From Pelotomaculum sp. PtaB.Bin104 (lineage in GTDB: Bacteria > Bacillota > Desulfotomaculia > Desulfotomaculales > Pelotomaculaceae), in assembly GCA_002067205.1 (NCBI GenBank), contig MVQL01000244.1, forward strand, positions 372,001 through 436,000: a stretch of 64,000 nt of DNA, read 5' to 3'. The translations under genes and the position numbers were made by a program. The notes below the pieces were generated by a model that was not told the DNA's origin, did no database searches, and saw nothing but the letters and a program-made list of their open reading frames with translations. Below, piece by piece: positions 16,760 through 25,799 of this stretch (position 1 is its first letter; each line of letters begins with the position of its first letter).

Positions 16760-18532
16760 TTAACCTGGTCGGCTAATAATATCTTTGTCCGCATCCTGAT
16801 CCGCAATGCCCACCTCTTCGGCTGCCTCCGCTACTTCTTTAGCCTTCTCGCTTAAATCCTGCACTAAGCCAGTGATAGCAACCAAAGACTGGTTGATATG
16901 CTGCATCACCCGTTCGTTGCGTGGCATTTTCTTCTTGCCATCCTCCAGGCTGGCCGCTGACTGTTGTTGTACTTCACTAACGACCCGGCTGATTAGCCGG
17001 CTGATTTCTGCCGCAGATTCGGATGAACTTTCAGCAAGCTTGCGCACTTCATCAGCAACAACGGCAAACCCTTTGCCGGCCTCACCTGCCCGAGTCGCCT
17101 CAATCGCGGCTTCTTCAGCCAGCTTGTCGGTCTGTCCGGCAATAGCATTGATCGCATCGACAAACGCCCCCACATCATCGATAGCCTGGTTCAAGGTGCT
17201 TATTGACAATGTTACCTGGTTAGCAGACTTTTCAATTTCCCGCATTGTGCTTACTACATTATCGATGCCTTGTTGCCCTCGATCCATTTCGGATAGGCGT
17301 TCATCTGCAATACCAGTTAACTCTTTGGTTTCTTTCCCGGCAGCGCTTGAAGCTGTGTCTGCAGGTATCACTTTTGTCTTTACCGTCTCTGCAGTCTGAT
17401 CTGCCTTAATAGCTAGCACTCTAGCTATATCAGACACCCGATTGCCTGCTAGAGCAATATTACTAATCAGATCCTTTGTATCCAGCCGCATCCGCTCAAA
17501 AGACTGGGCTAAATGGCCAATTTCGTCGTCAGTATGAACCGCTATTTTCGTTTCCAAGTCTCCTTGAGCAATACGTCTGGTTGCATCAACCAGTTCGCTG
17601 ATTGGCTGAACTGTTTTACCCGTAAAGCGCCAGCCTAACACAAGCAACAGCAAGGTTGTAATAAATATGATTACAGCTAAAAGACTGGTCAGTCTGTTAA
17701 TTTCGGCAAACACCTCACTTCGATCGGCCACGATACCCAAAAACCAACCGGTTGAAGGAATTTGCTGGTAGTTTAAAATAGAATTAACGCCCCTAAAGCT
17801 ATACTCTGCTGCACCTGTTTTGGTAGCTAACATAAGTTGAACCATATTTGCCATTTCTGCTGTTATCGGACCGTTTTCGCGTGTAAAATCCAACCCCAGC
17901 AAGGTCTTATCCTGGTGAGCGAGACATGTCCCCCTGTCGTCAATCATGTAAGCCCGACCGTTCTCCCCATGTTTCATGGTGATGATCTCATCTGATAATT
18001 TTTCCAGACTCATCATACCCATAAGGACACGAACAAGCTTGCCGTCCTTTTTCACCGCAGTGGCTATTGCTACAGATATCTTGCCGCCACTTCTAGAAAA
18101 AATCGGCTCAGAGATCACCAGGTCTTTTCCAGCTAACACTTCTTGAAAATATACACGGTCATAGACTTCTACCTTGTCGCCGTTTATGTCAAATGAACTT
18201 CCGTCTGGTTCTATAGCAGCTATTAAGTCAAAATAATACCCTTCCTGGTCCAAATTACGTTTATGTTCAAAAAGTAAATAAGACTTTGTTGAGGCTATAT
18301 CATCACCTTGCACTGTTGCAGTATTGGCCAACACACTTAACCGGTCAATATGCCTTCTGATCCTTTCATCGATCATCTTGCTATTGGCCATAGCACTATC
18401 ATAGAGGGCAATATTAAGTTGTTTCGCCTGGCTTTGCCTGGCGGCTACAACAGCAATCAAATTTGTGACTATTAATACGGCTACTGCCAGTAATAATAAA
18501 GCTAGAATTTTTGACTTGATACTTTTTAACAA
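16760..18532 (-). CDS. Methyl-accepting chemotaxis protein with divergent signalling tip
   Basis: Transmembrane chemoreceptor of 590 residues. TM1 is near 8-30, a dCache-type periplasmic sensor spans about 40-275, TM2 is near 280-305, HAMP follows, then a cytoplasmic methyl-accepting coiled coil. The hairpin tip is recognisable (IAGQT...AAIEATRAGEAGKGFAVVADEVRKLAE), but the near-invariant NLLALN segment reads DKLAEE. It starts at TTG with GGAGGA 5 nt upstream. It is a stand-alone gene with no che genes nearby. The ligand cannot be predicted. Confidence 0.9.
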   Translation of the reverse strand: MLKSIKSKILALLLLAVAVLIVTNLIAVVAARQSQAKQLNIALYDSAMANSKMIDERIRRHIDRLSVLANTATVQGDDIASTKSYLLFEHKRNLDQEGYYFDLIAAIEPDGSSFDINGDKVEVYDRVYFQEVLAGKDLVISEPIFSRSGGKISVAIATAVKKDGKLVRVLMGMMSLEKLSDEIITMKHGENGRAYMIDDRGTCLAHQDKTLLGLDFTRENGPITAEMANMVQLMLATKTGAAEYSFRGVNSILNYQQIPSTGWFLGIVADRSEVFAEINRLTSLLAVIIFITTLLLLVLGWRFTGKTVQPISELVDATRRIAQGDLETKIAVHTDDEIGHLAQSFERMRLDTKDLISNIALAGNRVSDIARVLAIKADQTAETVKTKVIPADTASSAAGKETKELTGIADERLSEMDRGQQGIDNVVSTMREIEKSANQVTLSISTLNQAIDDVGAFVDAINAIAGQTDKLAEEAAIEATRAGEAGKGFAVVADEVRKLAESSSESAAEISRLISRVVSEVQQQSAASLEDGKKKMPRNERVMQHINQSLVAITGLVQDLSEKAKEVAEAAEEVGIADQDADKDIISRPG

Positions 18533-18650
18533 GGCTATCCTCCTCCCGTAAAATTATACAGGCTCCTGTCCCCTTGTCCATTTCTATATTAAATAATGGG
18601 TTACGACTGTCTTCAATCAGTTGGGTCTTAAGTATATCGATGTACTTAAT

Positions 18651-18693
18651 AAGTTATTTCGACTTGCAATACAATTATCCTGCGAAATAACTT
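18651..18693. repeat. Perfect 11-bp inverted repeat upstream of the chemoreceptor gene
   Basis: AAGTTATTTCG (18651-18661) and CGAAATAACTT (18683-18693) are separated by 21 nt. A smaller AGTA/TACT pair lies at 18631-18645. There is no T-run, so it is not a plain terminator; it could be an operator or a hairpin in the leader. Confidence 0.6.
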
Positions 18694-18794
18694 GAAAAAA
18701 GTAACAGTAGGGAATTTTTGCATATTGCCTGCGGTTAGGTGAGGTCTTTTTTCTACAAAGCTCTGATGTTAATGCCAGGCCTGCCATAAATTTG

Positions 18795-18817
18795 AAGGGC
18801 GGGAGATACCCGCCCTT
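18795..18817 (-). terminator. Strong hairpin after nadB
   Basis: AAGGGCGGG (18795-18803) and CCCGCCCTT (18809-18817) form a 9-bp stem with a 5-nt loop, 7 nt past the nadB stop. The following minus-strand sequence is only weakly T-rich, so termination may be inefficient. Confidence 0.6.
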
Positions 18818-18824
18818 GCTAAAT

Positions 18825-20405
18825 TTATCTTCTAAAAATAATATGTTTCTGCCAGCGCCGATGGGTATCGGGGTAATCCACACGGTAGTGTCCGCCCCGG
18901 CTTTCCCTTCGAGTGATAGCCGCTTCAGCCACCAACTCGCCAACCTGCAGCATGTTTTTTACCTCCATCTGTTCGACGTTATCCGTCGTATGGCGGCCCA
19001 GAAAGCTCCAGTAATCAAAAAAGTCCAGCGACTCTTTCAGCCCATCCCCACTTCTGAATGGACCAACTTTAGCGCACATCAAGACCTCGAGTTTCTTGCG
19101 TAAATCAGCAAAATCAATTTTCGCTGGCTCCAGCAGCCAATCACAAGCGAATTCAAGATGGCGAGGGTGGTAATCTTTGAGAAACTGCCTGGTTTCCTCT
19201 ACAATCCTACCGCCAAATACCAGCCCATCAAGCAGAGAATTACTCGCTAGCCGGTTTGCACCGTGCACTCCCTGACAGGCGACTTCACCACAGGCATAAA
19301 GTCCTTTAATACTGGTCTCTCCCACCAGGTTTGTTTTGACCCCGCCCATCATGTAATGCGCGGCAGGCGCAACAGGAATAGGATCAACCATTATATCCAG
19401 GCCATATAAAGAGCACGTCCTGGTGATATTGGGGAAACGCTTTCTTATTACCTCCGGATCGAGGTGTGTCAAGTCAAGATATACTTTACTTGCACCTGTC
19501 CGTGCCATTTCCTCTAAAATTGCCCGGACCACAATATCTCTTGGTGCCAGTTCAAGGAGATCATGATAACGGGGCATAAATCGCAAACCCTCACTATTGC
19601 GCAGATAAGCCCCCTCGCCTCGCACAGCCTCAGAAATTAAAAATGGCGGCGCGCCCGGCAAATTAAGTACCGTCGGGTGAAATTGGATAAACTCCATATC
19701 CATCACCTCGGCCCTGGCGCGAAAAGCAATTGCTATCCCATCCCCGGTAGCTATTTCCGGGTTGGTGTTAAACTCAAATAAGCGGCCAAGCCCGCCGGTA
19801 GCCAGCACCACTACTTTACCGCGGTAGACCTTGAAGCTATTGATATCCCGGTCAAAGGCCAGCACACCATAGCAGGTATTATTCCATACCAGCAAGTCAA
19901 CCACGTAATGATTTTCCCGCACGCGTATTTTCTTTTCCCTAACGCGCTCGGTTAGTACCCGCTGTATTTCGGCCCCGGTGGCATCACCGCTAGCGTGCAG
20001 AATTCGTCTTTGACTGTGGGCGCCTTCTCTTGTCATCGCCAGCCCGTGGCTGTCATAATCAAAAATAGCGCCCAAGTCGATTAATTCCTTAACCCGCTTA
20101 GGACCCTCATTAACCAGCGCTGCAACCGCCTCATCATCGCATAGCCCTGCCCCGGCCACAATGGTGTCTTCCCGATGCAGGGAAGGAGAATCGCTATCGC
20201 CCAAGGCGGCAGCAATCCCTCCTTGTGCTTTATCAGTGCTGGTATTCATCATGCTGCACTTGGTTAACACGGTAACTGAGCCACCTGCCCCGTAGGCCGC
20301 CAGGGCAGTATACAACCCGGCAATACCACTACCCAGGATGATATATTCGTCCTCCTCCTGGGGCAGGTCCCGGGAATCGAAGTTTGACATATATTTACCA
20401 GGCAA
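18825..20405 (-). CDS. nadB: L-aspartate oxidase
   Basis: FAD enzyme that makes iminoaspartate for de novo NAD synthesis. The product has [10 protein letters not shown] (FAD dinucleotide loop), [24 protein letters not shown] and the [23 protein letters not shown] substrate/FAD region. The start is placed at TTG 20405, 7 nt after GAGGAGG; GTG 20411 lies only 1 nt from that site. It follows nadA by 29 bp. The usual third gene, nadC, is not downstream; a chemoreceptor gene is there instead. Confidence 0.95.
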   Translation of the reverse strand: MPGKYMSNFDSRDLPQEEDEYIILGSGIAGLYTALAAYGAGGSVTVLTKCSMMNTSTDKAQGGIAAALGDSDSPSLHREDTIVAGAGLCDDEAVAALVNEGPKRVKELIDLGAIFDYDSHGLAMTREGAHSQRRILHASGDATGAEIQRVLTERVREKKIRVRENHYVVDLLVWNNTCYGVLAFDRDINSFKVYRGKVVVLATGGLGRLFEFNTNPEIATGDGIAIAFRARAEVMDMEFIQFHPTVLNLPGAPPFLISEAVRGEGAYLRNSEGLRFMPRYHDLLELAPRDIVVRAILEEMARTGASKVYLDLTHLDPEVIRKRFPNITRTCSLYGLDIMVDPIPVAPAAHYMMGGVKTNLVGETSIKGLYACGEVACQGVHGANRLASNSLLDGLVFGGRIVEETRQFLKDYHPRHLEFACDWLLEPAKIDFADLRKKLEVLMCAKVGPFRSGDGLKESLDFFDYWSFLGRHTTDNVEQMEVKNMLQVGELVAEAAITRRESRGGHYRVDYPDTHRRWQKHIIFRR

Positions 20406-20434
20406 GTTCACGCCTCCTCATCCATTGACAGGGC

Positions 20435-21355
20435 TTAGATCGCCAGCATTCTGTCTAGACAGCGGACTGCCCGCTCCCTGATCTCCTGCGGTACATCTAC
20501 CCGCGGCTCAAGATTTAACAGCGACTGATGGACTTTTTCCAGGGTTATTTTTTTCATGTTCGGGCACATGAGCTTTTCGGAAGCCAGGTAGTATTGCTTA
20601 TCCGAACACTGCTTGTTCAGCGCATGCAGGATACCCATCTCTGTACCGACAATAAACTCACGGGCGTTGCTCTCCCGGGCATACCGAATCATGCCCGTAG
20701 TGCTGGCAACCACATCGGCAAGAGCGACAACTTCCGGACGGCACTCAGGATGGACCAGAACCAGGGCTCCCGGATGCGCTGCTTTAGCAGTTAAAATATC
20801 ATCCGCTGTGAGCCGATCGTGGGTGTTGCAGTAGCCCTGCCAGATAGTCATTTCCCGCCCTGTCTTTGCCGCAATATACTGACCCAGATTTTTATCCGGT
20901 ACAAACAAGATCGGCCTGTCCGCCGGCAGTGAAGATATAATACTAATAGCATTGGCGGAGGTACAGGCAATATCACACTCCGCTTTCACCTCTGCTGATG
21001 TGTTTACATAACAGACCACAACGGCCCCCGGCAGCTCTTGTTTTTTTCGCTCTAATTCAACTTCGTTGACCATATCCGCCATCGGGCAACCGGCATGCTC
21101 ATCAGGCAGCACCACGATTTTATCGGGAGAAAGGATTGATGCGCTTTCTGCCATAAAATGCACACCACAAAAAATAATTACTTCCGCATCAGTCTTTGCA
21201 GCCTGCTGGGACAACCCCAGGGAATCACCAACAAAGTCAGCCACATCCTGGACTTCCGGGCGCTGATACACATGGCTTAAGATTATGGCGTTGCGTTCTT
21301 TCTTTAGTCTGGCAATTTCTTCAGACAGCTTTTGCATCTGTTCTTTCGACGACAC
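20435..21355 (-). CDS. nadA: Quinolinate synthase
   Basis: Condenses iminoaspartate with DHAP to quinolinate using a [4Fe-4S] cluster. The three cluster cysteines are visible in IFCGVHFMAES, IACTSAN and LMCPNMKK. The start is set at GTG 21355 (306 residues) downstream of GGAAAGGG. An in-frame extension to 21487 would run through the promoter and is rejected. It heads the nadA-nadB unit with its own promoter and a palindrome over the -35 region. Confidence 0.95.
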   Translation of the reverse strand: MSSKEQMQKLSEEIARLKKERNAIILSHVYQRPEVQDVADFVGDSLGLSQQAAKTDAEVIIFCGVHFMAESASILSPDKIVVLPDEHAGCPMADMVNEVELERKKQELPGAVVVCYVNTSAEVKAECDIACTSANAISIISSLPADRPILFVPDKNLGQYIAAKTGREMTIWQGYCNTHDRLTADDILTAKAAHPGALVLVHPECRPEVVALADVVASTTGMIRYARESNAREFIVGTEMGILHALNKQCSDKQYYLASEKLMCPNMKKITLEKVHQSLLNLEPRVDVPQEIRERAVRCLDRMLAI

Positions 21356-21394
21356 TAAATATTCAGCCCTTTCCACTACACAGGTAAAAATAAA

Positions 21395-21442
21395 ATTATA
21401 CTTATAAAAAAACGTTGTAAAAACTACGCATTGCTTACAACG
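21395..21442 (-). promoter_or_regulatory. nadA promoter with an 8-bp perfect inverted repeat (probable operator)
   Basis: On the minus strand TATAAT is at 21395-21400. CGTTGTAA (21413-21420) and TTACAACG (21435-21442) form a perfect inverted repeat with a 14-nt centre, overlapping the -35 area. This is a plausible repressor site for NAD control. I cannot assign it to NiaR or another family by sequence alone. Confidence 0.5.
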
Positions 21443-21582
21443 CTTAATAAATTTGACAACTGCCAGGCACGGTTGTTGTGACAGCAATAAATATTTTCAA
21501 AGCCATTCCAATGCACCAAGAATGTAATGTTTATCGTTAATTTTAACTGCCCACCTTATATTTTGTCAAGGATAAGAAACTG

Positions 21583-21966
21583 CTAACCTACTTCGCCATG
21601 GGCCTCACCACATTTGATCTCGGTGATTTGATTTTTTTCATTAACCATTAGAATAGTAGGTTTAAAAGTGCGTGCCTCGGTACGATCCAGCATAGCATAG
21701 GAAATGATAATTACATTATCACCGGGCTGCACCAAACGAGCAGCCGCCCCGTTCAGACATATTACACCGGAGTCCCGGGGGCCTTTGATAACATAAGTTT
21801 CAAACCGGGCACCATTGTTATTATTGACAATTTGCACTTTTTCATTAATCATAATGTCTGCTGCTTCCATAAGCGACTCATCTATGGTAATACTGCCCAT
21901 ATAGTTGAGGTTCGCCTCAGTAACAGTAGCCCGGTGAATTTTTGACTTAAACATCGTTATGAACAT
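21583..21966 (-). CDS. panD: Aspartate 1-decarboxylase precursor
   Basis: Pyruvoyl enzyme that makes beta-alanine for pantothenate. The 127-residue zymogen has the self-cleavage site Gly-Ser within [10 protein letters not shown] (G24-S25), and [13 protein letters not shown] and [11 protein letters not shown] follow. Length and alignment match Bacillus PanD from the first methionine. It overlaps panC by 10 nt. Confidence 0.97.
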   Translation of the reverse strand: MFITMFKSKIHRATVTEANLNYMGSITIDESLMEAADIMINEKVQIVNNNNGARFETYVIKGPRDSGVICLNGAAARLVQPGDNVIIISYAMLDRTEARTFKPTILMVNEKNQITEIKCGEAHGEVG

Positions 21967-22817
21967 TGGTCCCCTACCCCCAAAATTATGTTGTCAATCA
22001 GGCGCGTCCGGCCAATTTTTACAGCCAGCGCCAAGAGCACCGGCCCAAGCATTTTAGTCACAGGCTCCAAATCGGGATAACTATAAATTTCAACATAGTC
22101 TATTTCCGCCAGCGGCTCGGAGGCTATAGTATCGACAACCAGTTGGCGAATAATAAATGTGTCCCTTTGTCCTGCATTAACTGCTTCCTCTGCTTTTTTT
22201 AAGCTTCTGTACAGGACTAAGGCAGCCTGCCGCTGTTCCGGGTTGAGATAAATGTTGCGGGAACTCATGGCCAGTCCGTCTGACTCCCGTACTGTTGGCA
22301 CTGTAACTACTTCAAGATCCATATTAAGGTCGGCAGCCATCCGTCTGATTACCAGTACCTGCTGGGCATCTTTTTGCCCAAAAAAGGCCTGATCTGGGTT
22401 TATAATATTGAATAGTTTAGCTACCACAGTAGCCACTCCGCGGAAATGGCCTGGCCGAGATAGACCACAAAGCCTTTCTGTGATCCGCACCACATCGACA
22501 TAAGTACAGTAACCTGACGGATACATTTCAGCAACTGAGGGGTTGAATATGGCATCCACACCCACACTCTCCGCCATTTGTGCATCACGTTCTAAATCCC
22601 TGGGGTACTGGGCAAAATCTTCCTGGGGACCAAACTGGGTGGGATTTACGAAAATACTAACTACTACAATACCGCAGTGTTTTTTAGCCCAGCGCATCAG
22701 TTCCAGGTGCCCCTCATGCAAATAGCCCATGGTAGGCACAAAGCCAATCTTTTGACCTGTAGCCCTGGTACTGCGGACAAAATCCCGTATTTCGTCTACT
22801 TTGCTAAAAATTAACAT
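21957..22817 (-). CDS. panC: Pantothenate synthetase
   Basis: ATP-dependent ligation of pantoate and beta-alanine. HIGH-type [13 protein letters not shown] lies near residue 29. GQKDAQQ and the KMSKS-like AMSSRNIYL follow. The start is moved to ATG 22817, 6 nt after GGGAGG; TTG 22823 lies directly on the ribosome site. It lies between panB and panD, overlapping the latter. Confidence 0.97.
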   Translation of the reverse strand: MLIFSKVDEIRDFVRSTRATGQKIGFVPTMGYLHEGHLELMRWAKKHCGIVVVSIFVNPTQFGPQEDFAQYPRDLERDAQMAESVGVDAIFNPSVAEMYPSGYCTYVDVVRITERLCGLSRPGHFRGVATVVAKLFNIINPDQAFFGQKDAQQVLVIRRMAADLNMDLEVVTVPTVRESDGLAMSSRNIYLNPEQRQAALVLYRSLKKAEEAVNAGQRDTFIIRQLVVDTIASEPLAEIDYVEIYSYPDLEPVTKMLGPVLLALAVKIGRTRLIDNIILGVGDQCS

Positions 22818-22856
22818 ATCCAACCTCCCTCTTAGATCGTGGGTCGTTGGTACCGT

Positions 22857-23693
22857 CTAGTATAATTTTTCCAGTACCTCCTCGGACATACCAAAGCAGT
22901 GTTCTTCATCCGGGAAGGTACGTGCCTCCACCTCTTCCTTATACTTTGTTAAAGCCATTGCCATTTGGTCGTGTAGATTGGCGTACTGTTTTACAAATTT
23001 TGGGGTAAAGCGCGGATATAGTCCTAATATATCATGAAGCACCAGCACCTGCCCGTCGCAATAAGGGCCTGCGCCAATGCCAATTATTGGCACCGAAGAC
23101 GACTCGGTAATTAATTTAGCCAGAGGTGTGGGTACTAATTCCAGTGTTATTGAAAATACTCCAGCTTCCTCAAGAGCCTTGGCATCATCAATCAATTTTT
23201 TGGCCACCCGCTCGTCTTTTCCCTGCACTTTGAAGCCGCCAAGCTGGTGAATAGATTGCGGTGTCAGCCCAAGATGGCCCATTACCGGGATGCCGGCCTG
23301 AACAATTTTCCTGACCGCCTTGGCCACTTCCCGGCCACCCTCCAACTTCACTGCCTGGGCACCTGCTTCTTGAAGTAAACGCCCGGCGTTGCGGACTGCC
23401 TCTTCCTTGGAAATATGGCAAGAAAGAAAAGGCATATCAGCCACCACCATAGCCCGGCTAACACCCCGGCATACCGCTTTCGTATGGTGAATCATATCTT
23501 CCATAGTCACCGGGATGGTAGATTCATAACCCAGGACAACATTCCCGAGGGAGTCACCAACCAAAATCATGTCTATGCCCGACTCGTCCACAATTTTAGC
23601 CATCGGGTAATCATAAGCGGTTAGCATGGTAATCGGCTTACCATCCACCTTTTTTTGTTTGATGGTTGTGGTTGTAATCTTATCACTTTTCAT
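22857..23693 (-). CDS. panB: 3-methyl-2-oxobutanoate hydroxymethyltransferase
   Basis: First committed pantothenate step; adds a hydroxymethyl group from 5,10-methylene-THF. The 278-residue product has the metal loop VGDSLGNVVLGYEST, the SCHISKEEA segment, and GIGAGPYCDGQVLVLHD. It begins 3 nt after the DUF2520 gene. The methylene-THF need links this operon to the neighbouring folate and fhs genes. Confidence 0.97.
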   Translation of the reverse strand: MKSDKITTTTIKQKKVDGKPITMLTAYDYPMAKIVDESGIDMILVGDSLGNVVLGYESTIPVTMEDMIHHTKAVCRGVSRAMVVADMPFLSCHISKEEAVRNAGRLLQEAGAQAVKLEGGREVAKAVRKIVQAGIPVMGHLGLTPQSIHQLGGFKVQGKDERVAKKLIDDAKALEEAGVFSITLELVPTPLAKLITESSSVPIIGIGAGPYCDGQVLVLHDILGLYPRFTPKFVKQYANLHDQMAMALTKYKEEVEARTFPDEEHCFGMSEEVLEKLY

Positions 23694-23696
23694 GCC

Positions 23697-24581
23697 TTAT
23701 GCCCCCTCAAAGATCTCTTTTAGCTGATCACCCTGGTCGGAGGTAATATCTCCGTTTTCCAGCGCTAGTTTGATGGTGTAAAGACCGAGCTTTTGGTAAA
23801 GTTCAAGTTCAAGCGCCCCTATTTCTTTTAGAGCGGCCAGGTGACCTTCCAGCGTCACATCGTCACCGCGCGCCACTGGACCAGTCAATGCCCGGGCCGG
23901 TCCAACCTGGCTGATATTCTTTATGGTGCCCTGTACCAAAGGAAGCAACGCTTTAAAAGCCTCGGGCCTGGAAAGCCCGAAACGGCCATACAGTCCAGTC
24001 GCCAGGTGCATTAATGAAACAAGGTAGTTTGACGCGATGCAGGCGGCAGCATGGTATAGCGGCTTGTCCTGAGCATCGATAGAAAAACATTTGCCACCAA
24101 GGTCTCTTACAATATCTTCAGCCACCCGCAATGCATCAGGGTCACCTTCCAGCGCAAAATAAGAGCCGAGCAGGTTTTCCATAGCCATATCAACATTAGC
24201 AAAAGACTGAAGTGGATGCAACGATGCTATCTGCACCATGGCTTTCCGGGCAACTCCAAGCACCTCCGCAGGTTGAGACCCGCTGGTATGGAACACTACC
24301 TGGCCGGATTTGAAACCTCCCCGCTCATTAATCTCTCTGGCAACCTGGGCGATTGCGCGGTCAGGGGTCGTGATAAAAACTACACCGGCACTAGCGGTAA
24401 TCTCCTCAGGTTTAGTGGTGGCAATCACCTTTAGTTTTTCTGCTACACGTTTGGCTGACGGCAGGTTCATGTCGGCCACCCCGGTCAACTGATAGCCCTG
24501 GCGGTTCAACAGCAGAGCTATCGCCGAACCAACTTTTCCCGCTCCCACTACTGCAATAGATGGCTTAGTTAATGCAATCAC
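23697..24581 (-). CDS. Rossmann-like / DUF2520 oxidoreductase
   Basis: Probable NAD(P)-binding dehydrogenase. GAGKVGSA near residue 12 is the dinucleotide loop, FHTSGSQPAEVL and ASLHPLQSF follow, and a helical DUF2520 domain ends the 294-residue product. It heads panB-panC-panD, and no classical panE is nearby, so a ketopantoate reductase role is an attractive inference but unproven. The GTG start abuts GGAGG with no spacer. Its first 17 nt overlap the end of a 44-codon ORF, so translation may be coupled to it. Confidence 0.85.
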   Translation of the reverse strand: MIALTKPSIAVVGAGKVGSAIALLLNRQGYQLTGVADMNLPSAKRVAEKLKVIATTKPEEITASAGVVFITTPDRAIAQVAREINERGGFKSGQVVFHTSGSQPAEVLGVARKAMVQIASLHPLQSFANVDMAMENLLGSYFALEGDPDALRVAEDIVRDLGGKCFSIDAQDKPLYHAAACIASNYLVSLMHLATGLYGRFGLSRPEAFKALLPLVQGTIKNISQVGPARALTGPVARGDDVTLEGHLAALKEIGALELELYQKLGLYTIKLALENGDITSDQGDQLKEIFEGA

Positions 24582-24699
24582 CCTCCGTCATGGTCACCTT
24601 GTCCTGAGTAATTTTGCCGCCATCACATAGCTTGTCTTGTTCAATACGACCACTGCGTTTTAACCTGTGGCATAATGCACAAATCTCATCTGCAGACAT
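24565..24699 (-). CDS. 44-residue cysteine-rich small protein (hypothetical)
   Basis: I do not recognise a family. The frame encodes Cys at 7, 10, 25 and 42 (ICALC, KLCDGG, GDCIN), a pattern that could bind zinc or a metal. ATG 24699 lies just after the T-run of a terminator-like hairpin whose 3' arm holds GGGAGG, about 13 nt upstream. The stop overlaps the DUF2520 start by 17 nt. It could be a real small protein, a regulatory leader peptide, or chance. The compact fit between attenuator and operon favours a role. Confidence 0.45.
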   Translation of the reverse strand: MSADEICALCHRLKRSGRIEQDKLCDGGKITQDKVTMTEGDCIN

Positions 24700-24756
24700 A
24701 AAAAAAATAAAAAACCTCCCGGATAACCCGAAAGGTTTAGCCAACTCCAACCTCCC
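24700..24756 (-). promoter_or_regulatory. Terminator/antiterminator module before the pan operon
   Basis: On the minus strand AACCTTTCGG (24728-24737) pairs with CCGGGAGGTT (24713-24722), followed by a long T-rich run: a complete intrinsic terminator. An upstream copy of GGGAGGTT (24749-24756) can pair instead with AACCTTTC, the 5' arm, and abolish it. This is a mutually exclusive attenuator. The sensing element is not identified; TSS to terminator spans about 24872-24700. Confidence 0.6.
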
Positions 24757-24878
24757 GTCTCGGTCCCTCCGGCTCCAAGCGATGAGTTTTTTATATAATA
24801 AACAATTGTGAATTACGAATTGTCCGATAAGATCATCATTTCAGGTATAGCTCCTGTAGATGCCACCCTTGCCGATAC

Positions 24879-24907
24879 ATTTTAACATAGCCTTAACAAA
24901 CAAGCAA
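24879..24907 (-). promoter_or_regulatory. Probable promoter of the DUF2520-pan operon
   Basis: On the minus strand TTGCTT (24902-24907) is 17 nt from TAAAAT (24879-24884). The -35 is weak. Just downstream a small two-part stem (CATC/GATG enclosing CAGG/CCTG, with short unpaired A-containing bulges) begins the leader. Confidence 0.45.
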
Positions 24908-24938
24908 TTGATTTTCTATAAAATTTAGGAAGAATTAT

Positions 24939-25439
24939 TTAAAGAAATAATGGCAGTATTTGCTGGTCTCCAGCCAGTAACGCCGCTAGCTCAGCAACCT
25001 TCCCTCGGCCCGGGATTACTAACTCTGGGGCCAAAACGGCAAGCGGCACCATCACAAAGGCACGTTCATGCATCCTAGGATGTGGAATTGTCAACTCCAA
25101 GGTATTAATTTCTATTTGATCATAGAGGAGCAGGTCCAGGTCAATTACCCGCGGTCCCCAACGTTCCGTTCGCACTCGGCCAAATCTGTCTTCCAAGGTT
25201 AGCAACAAAAAAAGCAGTTGGTGCGGAGATAATAGCGTTTCCAGCTCAGCCACCGTATTTACAAACCAGTCCTGAGCAGTATAGCCAATTGGCTCTGTAC
25301 GATAGTAAGGCGCCACCCGTTTTACCCTTACTTTCTGACTATTATTCAACGCAGCTAATGCTGCTTTAATATTAGCAACTTTATCTCCTATATTACTGCC
25401 TAGGCCAATATAGGAAGTAACACCTAAAATGCTATTCAT
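24939..25439 (-). CDS. folK: 2-amino-4-hydroxy-6-hydroxymethyldihydropteridine diphosphokinase
   Basis: Transfers pyrophosphate from ATP to the pterin in folate synthesis. The product has YIGLGSNIGDK, the RWGPRVIDLDLLLYD signature and PHPRMHERAFV. ATG 25439 overlaps the last codons of folB; its AGGAG is only 2 nt away, so TTG 25457 or another start remains possible. It is the last gene of folP-folB-folK. Confidence 0.94.
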   Translation of the reverse strand: MNSILGVTSYIGLGSNIGDKVANIKAALAALNNSQKVRVKRVAPYYRTEPIGYTAQDWFVNTVAELETLLSPHQLLFLLLTLEDRFGRVRTERWGPRVIDLDLLLYDQIEINTLELTIPHPRMHERAFVMVPLAVLAPELVIPGRGKVAELAALLAGDQQILPLFL

Positions 25440-25791
25440 TTCTCCTATTAATTTCAACGGCTATCCAATCAAATTTGCCTCGAATAGGTGCGTTAGGTTT
25501 TTTCACCCGGACCAAGACTTCCTTTACCAGAGAGCACTCCATTATACTAGTTGCTATAGACTCGGCCACCGCCTCGAGCAACTTGTGCGGTTTACCTTCG
25601 ACAATTGTCCTGACTCTATCGAAAATGCCGGCATAATCTACTGTGTCCGCTGGGTTATCGGATCTACCTGCCTGACTGAGTTCCAGGGACAACTCGACAT
25701 CGACTATAAACCTTTGCCCTAGAAATTGTTCCTGGGACAACAAACCATGGTAACCGTAGAACTCCATTCCTGCCAAGATTATTTTATCCAT
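25432..25791 (-). CDS. folB: Dihydroneopterin aldolase
   Basis: Cleaves dihydroneopterin to the hydroxymethyl pterin. The 119-residue product has GMEFYGYHG at the N-terminus, DYAGIFDRV and the catalytic-lysine region VRVKKPNAPI. The start is ATG 25791, 5 nt after AGGAG; GTG 25797 lies on the ribosome site. It begins 8 nt after folP. Confidence 0.95.
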   Translation of the reverse strand: MDKIILAGMEFYGYHGLLSQEQFLGQRFIVDVELSLELSQAGRSDNPADTVDYAGIFDRVRTIVEGKPHKLLEAVAESIATSIMECSLVKEVLVRVKKPNAPIRGKFDWIAVEINRRNE

Positions 25792-25799
25792 TTGCACTC

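Noticed and set aside
18617-18943. 108-codon minus-strand frame overlapping the nadB 3' end
   Set aside because: It is out of frame with nadB, crosses a strong hairpin and an inverted repeat, and has no ribosome site.
24565-24750. 61-codon version of the Cys-rich ORF
   Set aside because: Its start lies on the GGGAGG antiterminator element and the extra residues translate the terminator hairpin.
24855-24875. GGGTGGCATC resembling a T-box sequence before the pan operon
   Set aside because: It lies at the 5' end of the leader near the start site, not beside the terminator, and lacks the ACCGCG part; no stem I could fit upstream.
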